Shown here in pieces: positions 58,436 through 64,000 of a stretch of DNA of 64,000 bases (position 1 is the stretch's first letter; every line of letters starts with the position of its first letter). This DNA is from Mermis nigrescens (taxonomy: Eukaryota; Nematoda; Enoplea; Mermithida; Mermithidae). Both the position numbers and the translations under genes were made by a program. The stretch is taken from NCBI GenBank assembly GCA_036768485.1, contig JAVLUZ010000151.1, positions 2,985,330 through 3,049,329 on the forward strand. Reading direction: 5' to 3'. Below the pieces are notes generated by a model. It was given only the letters and a program-made list of their open reading frames with translations, was not told the origin of the DNA and made no database searches.

Positions 58436-60286
58436 GCAAGTCATTTTGATTTGTCCGAAAATTTCATGTCTAACCTATTCGTTACTAAGATTTAATACAT
58501 AGTGTTGTTGTAAGATGGAATGAAAACTTCAATCCTTACGTATGTACTATTAGCGGTTTTAGAAGGGGCGGGGGCGGCCCTCCCGCCTCCTGTCGTCAAA
58601 AAATATGGAGGCGCAATGAAGAATAGATGTGTATTTGTTTGATGATTTTAGCCATTTTTTCATGATTTTTCGAATTTTTTGGCGCTTTGCGTTGGTGTAG
58701 TACTATTTAATGATTCTTACCGACTTTCTTCGCGCTTTAAAAAAGTACTTTTACGTCAGGAGAGTATTTTTAGAACCTACATAGATGATTTCTCGAGTAT
58801 ATTCTGGTGCTTTGTGTCGATTTTTGCACTAATTTCGCGAGTTTTTCACAGAAAATTTTCAAAATTTTTGATATTTTGAACATTTATTGCACAACAAATA
58901 ATTTTGCTCATCAAAAAATGGCAAAACAACGCTACTTTAAGCATAATGGTCAAATTTTTTGGATTATTTTTGACACTTTTAAAGAACTCGGGGCTCCACC
59001 CCCCGGCAGAAAATGCTGGATTTGCCACTGGTATGTACATTGCAATCTCTAAAGCTGTTTGAAATTCTGGAAAGACGCTGTCAAGTTGATAAGTTGAGAT
59101 ACCTTAATAAGCCTTATTTTGTTAATTTGAAAGCATTTTTATATTAGCAAGAACTTGTTGACACACATTTGCTTGAGGACCTGAAGTCTCCAGAACCCAA
59201 AAGACCCCGCAAACCCCATTATTAAATTTTAAATATTTGGTTTTTTCTCAATTTATGATGTCACTTCTTGGATAGTGCTCACTGAGAAACGTCAAAACGT
59301 TGTGTTTTACCCCTACCTTCAATTTTTCGACACGACCTTTGAAAATTTTTGTACTCTAGAATTTAGGCGCTACCCATGCATGCTTGCGGGCCTACGATGG
59401 TTGGAAAAGCAGTTTTTCTCGCGCAGGTTTTTCGAAGGCGGATGCATGTTTAGGTTCAGTTACTTTTGATACATTCTTTCACATCTAAACATTTATCTTC
59501 ATTCTCTATGTTAATTATTATTCATTTTTCTTATTGCATTTTCAAATAGTAAAGTTGCTTTTTCCATAGATAAATTATTATTACATTTTATGGAGTCATG
59601 TACGCGGTGAGCATGCTTTTTTGTATTCGGTAAAGATTTTCTCCGATGTGCAAAGACTTTTCGGGACCGTCTTTGTATGATGTAGAAAGATTTTTGGAAG
59701 ATAAAAATTGTAAAAGGTCTGAAATTCACAAAAATTTTCGGCGCTTCGCGTCGAAGTGAGTAATTGTTTGTGCTATATATCCTTGTAATGGCAGAAATTG
59801 TACTTGGGAAGCAAAAAATGTCAAATTTTTTGGTGCTTCGCGCCGTTTTGAAACAATTTTTAGTATTTTTGCTGCCAGAAACCCGGAAATTAGCTAAAAT
59901 ACACTATGAAAGGTCGGAAAACCCTGTTTTTCCGCACTGAATGCGCTACTGTACCATATTTTAGTACCGCGAAATTTTCAAAATCACGAATTCTGGTGGA
60001 GGGTGGGTGAAAAATTTCTGGGGGTGATGAAACCCTCAAACCCTTCTCCCCAGATCAAGTATGTTGACCACTATGAACGAAGTTCGTTTTGAATAAATCC
60101 TAAGTTGCATTGCTGCTTGGTTCAAACAAAATTTTCAAACGCCCTAAGATGAGTGTCGCACATGATGCAAACATAATAGTTGATCTATAATTATGAAAAT
60201 TTCCACCAAGATCTCTGATTTAATTTTCTCTGTGCGCGTACTTTTGACTTCTATTATTTGCCACTACGTTAGTTAAACATACGCAG
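58436..60286 (+). other. PAF-AH intron of the GC-AG class
   Basis: The donor is AAA/GCAAGT and the acceptor is ACATACGCAG. The nearest GT alternative (three bases on, GTCATT) would break the reading frame and add a residue absent from the family. The intron contains an inverted family H repeat (59640-59970) and a short GGATAGTGCTCACTGAGAAA family E fragment near 59270. Confidence 0.8.
59640..59970 (-). repeat. GCGAAGC-hairpin repeat family H, inverted copy
   Basis: Read on the minus strand it gives the same series as 56036-56327. On the plus strand it shows CGGCGCTTCGCGTCGAAG and TTTGGTGCTTCGCGCCG, two diverged hairpins, then TAGCTAAAATACACTATGAA and CTACTGTACCATATTTTAG. Confidence 0.7.
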
Positions 60287-60409
60287 GTGTTGGTGTTGCT
60301 GGTGGGCACAAATGATAGGAATCGTACGGCCGAAGACGTATTACAACGTATTAGAACCATAGTCGAATTGCTCTCTTCGAAACAGCCTCAGGCTTATATT
60401 TTAGTCCTT
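60287..60409 (+). CDS. PAFAH1B2: PAF acetylhydrolase alpha subunit, GTND exon
   Basis: 41 codons: VLVLLVGTNDRNRTAEDVLQ then RIRTIVELLSSKQPQAYILVL. GTND is the block III asparagine motif of SGNH hydrolases (GTNN in human PAFAH1B2), which helps form the oxyanion hole. QPQA is shared with the human protein. The acceptor is CGCAG at 60282-60286 and the donor CTT/GTAAGT at 60409/60410, both phase 0. Confidence 0.92.
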
Positions 60410-60734
60410 GTAAGTGGAATATAGTAGGTCATCTTTACTTGTTCACTCAAATTTTTTAGACGCCTCTCACGAATAGAATGCATCCTAATGTTTTCTTAGC
60501 TTTCTGCTCATTCGCGATTTTTCAAAAAACAATCGTAGAAAACGTCCCGGGTTCGTTTTTAGCCATTTTAATTCAAACGTGCCAATTTTTCTGCGCTTCT
60601 TGTCAGCCATTGTTGACTATACATATTTTGTCGAATTATATTGAAAATTTTTTCATGTTCCTATCAGGAAGTGAGAGTATCATCAGAAACCTCAAAAAAT
60701 GATGGCTAAGCTCATACATGTAACGGCTCGAAAT

Positions 60735-61105
60735 TTGGGGGTCCCCGGCACACCTGGGCAATGCCCCATATCGGCCCATCACTAGGACGGGCCGAACGAA
60801 AAGTTGGACGGGGCGAAGGGGTAACTTGGACGGGGCTATGTTTTGTACAGGGAGAAAATTTTTGGAGATAATTTAAGGAAATGCTAGATACAGTATATCA
60901 TGATCAGTTTGCAAAACATGCACAAGAACCATCTTATTACACTGTTCGACACCTTTTCAATGGATGGACCCACCTTTTTTCAATGACAGACCCCCTTTTT
61001 CAGGGACAGACCCACCTTTTTCAGGGTCGGGCGGGACCCACCCACCCTTTTGGCTGGAAGTTGTACGGGGCAAACCGTCAGCCATTGCCCAGGTATGGTC
61101 CCCGG
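60735..61105. mobile_element. Short TIR element in the PAF-AH intron
   Basis: The left GTCCCCGGCACACCTGGGCA and, inverted, the right CGGGGACCATACCTGGGCAA share about 20 of 24 bases. Inside are GGACGGGGCGA repeats on the left and three GACAGACCCACCTTTTTCA-type units of 20-21 bp (60963-61025) on the right. This suggests a small, degenerate element of the same minisatellite-bearing style as the foldbacks. Confidence 0.5.
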
Positions 61106-62056
61106 TTATTTTAGGGGGTGAATGACCTCCAATTTTTAAGCAAAAAGCGACCAAAAATCGCAAGTTTTTTCTGAAAATGGAGGGGGGTCAAAATTTTCTG
61201 ACTCTGGGGGGATGGGGGAGGACAACCAACTTTGGGTGGGGATTCCCCATCCCCCTATTACGTGTCTGGCTGTGCCTATACGTATGAGAGTGAATTCCCT
61301 GAAAGCCAGTCTAATGTACAATTTAAAGACTTGGAATACTATTAGAATTTTTCATCTTCACTTTAAATTCGAAAAAGCCATGCGATAAAAATTTGAACTG
61401 AGTCAAATCGGATGAGCTATCATATGGAGTCAAGTCAGATAAAAGCGTCGCTCATCTAATTTGATTTCGTGCGATTTTTTATGACTGTGCAAGCACGACG
61501 TATGTCCCGAGATTATTGCTGACTTTAAAAAATCGCATTAGGTTGGCTGTCAGGGAAGTTCCTACCGAAATGAGATCGAAAACAAGGCTTAAATATAAGG
61601 AATGACTTCAGTACTTGATTGAGGTAAACACATACATACACTTCACGCAAAAGTAGTTCAGTGTTTGACAAATCTGTTCGTTTTTAATAAATCCTTGGTA
61701 CTTACTTTCTTTTTGAATCATCAGTATTTCCTCAAATTTTTCATCAAATTTGGACCGCTATTTAGGAAACTATGATCAAAAAACACTGCGAATAATTGAG
61801 TGAATTTCCATTTTTAATTCAAAATGCCAGAAGAAAGCAGAAAGAAGCTCGCTCGTTTTGACTCAAAGTTCTTTCGTAAAAAATTTAAAAAATCTTTCGG
61901 GTTTGCAATAAAGTGAAGTGAAATTTCGTTCTAATCATTTCTCATAAAATATGAAGGGTTTGTCTGAATTATTTGCACGTTGCCAAATTTTGATTCGACG
62001 TTTACTGTGCTATCAATTTCGACTATTTTTTCATACTAGAAATAATAGCTTTGCAG

Positions 62057-62186
62057 AAAATTCCGCCACGCGGGCAAAAACCTAATCCGAAGCGGGAATT
62101 GTTGACGCAGATTAATCAACTTCTACCTTCGATACTGAAGCACATTCCAAATTGTCACGTGTTAGACATAGATACCGGTTTTGTTA
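62057..62186 (+). CDS. PAFAH1B2: PAF acetylhydrolase alpha subunit, PPRGQKPNP exon
   Basis: The frame KIPPRGQKPNPKRELLTQIN continues QLLPSILKHIPNCHVLDIDT, then GFV. It matches human LLPRGEKPNPLRQKNAKVNQLL ... VQLLDTDGGFV. The acceptor is AGCTTTGCAG ending at 62056. The donor is TTA/GTAAGA, leaving one base that the last exon completes to serine. Confidence 0.92.
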
Positions 62187-63849
62187 GTAAGATTTTTAAT
62201 ATGCTTGCTACACAACGAAAGTGACTGCGAATTGCAATAAAAAATATGAGATTGGGAAATCAGAACTGCTAGTATCGCAGTGGCTTGAAAATAGTGAATT
62301 TAGATTACAATTTTCTTGAAATATAAAGTCTTAAATATTTCTAAGCTCTAAATTGATTAAATTCGGTTCAGATTGGAAAAGCTTCAAAAATATACCTGAT
62401 TTTTTCTTTGGAAAGTAGAAAAGAACTGATTTTAGACTAAGAAATTCTTTTTTCACTGATCAGACTAAGAGGTATGCTCAGCTCGCTTTCCTACTCTTCA
62501 TTTAAGCATGTCCAACTTTTATTTTGCGAGTAATTTGATGAATAAGTGAATTCGGAGCAACTTAATTATACTGTAAAGGAAATAAGTTGTTTCATTTTGT
62601 TATAAGTTGCCTCATTTCAGGTTAAGGAAATCTAATGAAATAACAGTAGATTAAAGGCATGTATGTTATCAGTTTCTAAAAATTTTAAATAAGGTTTCAT
62701 ACGCATCAGCTTAAAGAGGGCGAGAGAAATCCCTTGCCAAATTTTGGCTGGATCTTAATCATCTCTTCCAATGATTCCCTAATGTATAAATTTTTTCCTT
62801 TTGTTAAGAAACTGCCCTCTCGATCTTTTCATAACTTTTTGTGTAAAAGTTCTTTTTCTAGTGTTTAGTAGATTATTGTGCTTTATAAAATATCTAATAA
62901 GAAAGCCTATGCTTTTCTATTTTCGCTAGATAGCCAGAACAAAAATACTCAATAGAAATAATCCTCCTCTTAGGTTAAAGATAGTTTTTTTCAAAGATTT
63001 TCTAATCTTAATACTTGTGTAGCTCTTCATGTGTCCTCGGGGGTAGATCTTACGAATAAGCCTTCTAAACATCTTTATAATAAATATGAGTAGGTATCGA
63101 GGATTTCGAATATTTATGCTGCTCAGAAATGACACCTTCTAATTTTTACTCTTAGAAACCTGATTCGACTTTGGTGCTTGCTAATACTTCAATTAACACT
63201 GTTTTAGTCTTTCATTTCTCCATAATTTTTCAAGTTTTGTGCATTTATAATTGATTATCTTAGTGCATTTAGTTACTCGTCTTTTATTTCTTCGACAAGC
63301 GTTTTTACATTATTCTATAATCACTCGATGTATAACCTCTTGATCTAAACCCCTGGCCTGCACTATAACTTTATAATATCATTGTACTCTTAATTTTGTT
63401 TGACTAACTTCCGTGTAATCAATCTAATTTAATTTTATTTGAATAGCTAAATTTAGAATTTAAAAATCTTTGAATATTTCAAATTCAAAAATTAGTACAA
63501 AATTTCTAGTTTAATTTAGAATTATAAAATTAAAGATTTATGTTTAAAACTATTTCCTGTATAAGCTTTCTTTAGTTTAAATAACAACAGTGATAGAAAG
63601 CTGTTTTAATAGTGAAACACTGATGAAGTAACCAATGATTTTCTTACATTAAATTTTTTCCTCGTGCTTTTGCATCGGCTGTCATCTTGAATATTCGTCG
63701 TCTGAAGTGTTGTTATTGATTTCTTGTCTATTTACAGTCTTCAATGGAGTCGAATTTCTTCTAGAGTCGAGCATTTTTATCAGATTTGAGATGAATTTCG
63801 GAAAATTATATTTTGATTCATAGAAAATATTGCCTTCACTGTATTTTAG

Positions 63850-63977
63850 GTGCAGATGGTACAATTAGCCATTTGGATATGTACGATTATTTGCATTTCA
63901 CGAATCAAGGTTATAAAAAAGCATTTGGGATAGTCGACTCGACTATTCAATCGCTCACTTGCTTAGAAACCATTTAA
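63850..63977 (+). CDS. PAFAH1B2: PAF acetylhydrolase alpha subunit, last exon with the catalytic D-x-x-H
   Basis: The frame reads ADGTISHLDMYDYLHFTNQG, then YKKAFGIVDSTIQSLTCLET and I, stop TAA. DYLH carries the catalytic aspartate and histidine of the SGNH triad (DFLHLT in human). The acceptor is CTGTATTTTAG. The protein ends soon after the conserved GGY/QGY helix, without the longer acidic tail of mammalian subunits. The stop lies 23 bases before the window's end, so the 3' UTR is outside. Confidence 0.93.
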
Positions 63978-64000
63978 TTTATTCATCTCATTCGACGTTA

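Overview
The window is animal (metazoan) nuclear DNA: AT-rich, with spliced genes of animal families and very few coding bases (roughly 5 kb in 64 kb). The rest is dominated by DNA transposons, foldback elements, MITEs and one non-LTR retrotransposon. A short TTAGGC-type repeat inside a MITE and the gene set would fit a nematode-like genome, but I cannot fix the taxon from sequence alone.

Genes. (1) An alpha-1,6-fucosyltransferase (FUT8) on the minus strand has four recognisable exons from 10082 down to 101. Its 3' end (the rest of the GDP-fucose domain and the SH3 domain) lies beyond the left edge, and a 6.7 kb intron is packed with repeats. (2) An intronless patatin-like triglyceride lipase of the ATGL/brummer type lies on the minus strand at 17948-19981. 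(3) One exon of a PH-like-domain protein lies on the minus strand near 31 kb. (4) The alpha catalytic subunit of intracellular PAF acetylhydrolase (PAFAH1B2/3-like) lies on the plus strand in four exons, 58246-63977. Its first coding exon was not found, and its first visible intron is of the rare GC-AG class. The genes show no operon logic. Two are lipid hydrolases and one is a Golgi glycosyltransferase.

Mobile DNA. The striking feature is a set of foldback elements whose terminal inverted repeats are minisatellites with a 14- or 17-base unit. There are five sequence-unrelated families at 5.67-6.99, 11.64-13.28 (second copy 56.33-57.37), 24.08-25.44, about 32.76-33.87 and 34.01-36.24 kb. Three have exact 9-11 bp flanking duplications that I can read. 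One copy still carries a fragment resembling the C-terminus of a Mutator-like (MULE/Phantom) transposase. That copy is itself interrupted by a piggyBac-type MITE flanked by TTAA, and the second family copy shows the empty site.

Other repeats. A 3.5 kb Jockey/CR1-type retrotransposon at 49773-53311 has a perfect 13 bp target duplication, several frameshifts and a mutated YADD box. Two long repeat blocks (26-29.6 and 38.8-42.2 kb) share GTGTAAA/TTTACAC-rich sequence and end in a conserved hairpin. Several small MITE families (35.3, 37.6, 14.3, 36.9, 3.1, 60.7 kb and others) are often nested in one another. Many repeats between 45 and 60 kb carry a short perfect hairpin with a GCGAAGC core.

Regions not listed below (for example 7.1-8.4, 15.2-17.0, 29.6-30.8, 31.8-32.7, 48-49 and 61.3-62.0 kb) contain only AT-rich noncoding sequence or degenerate repeats that I could not classify.
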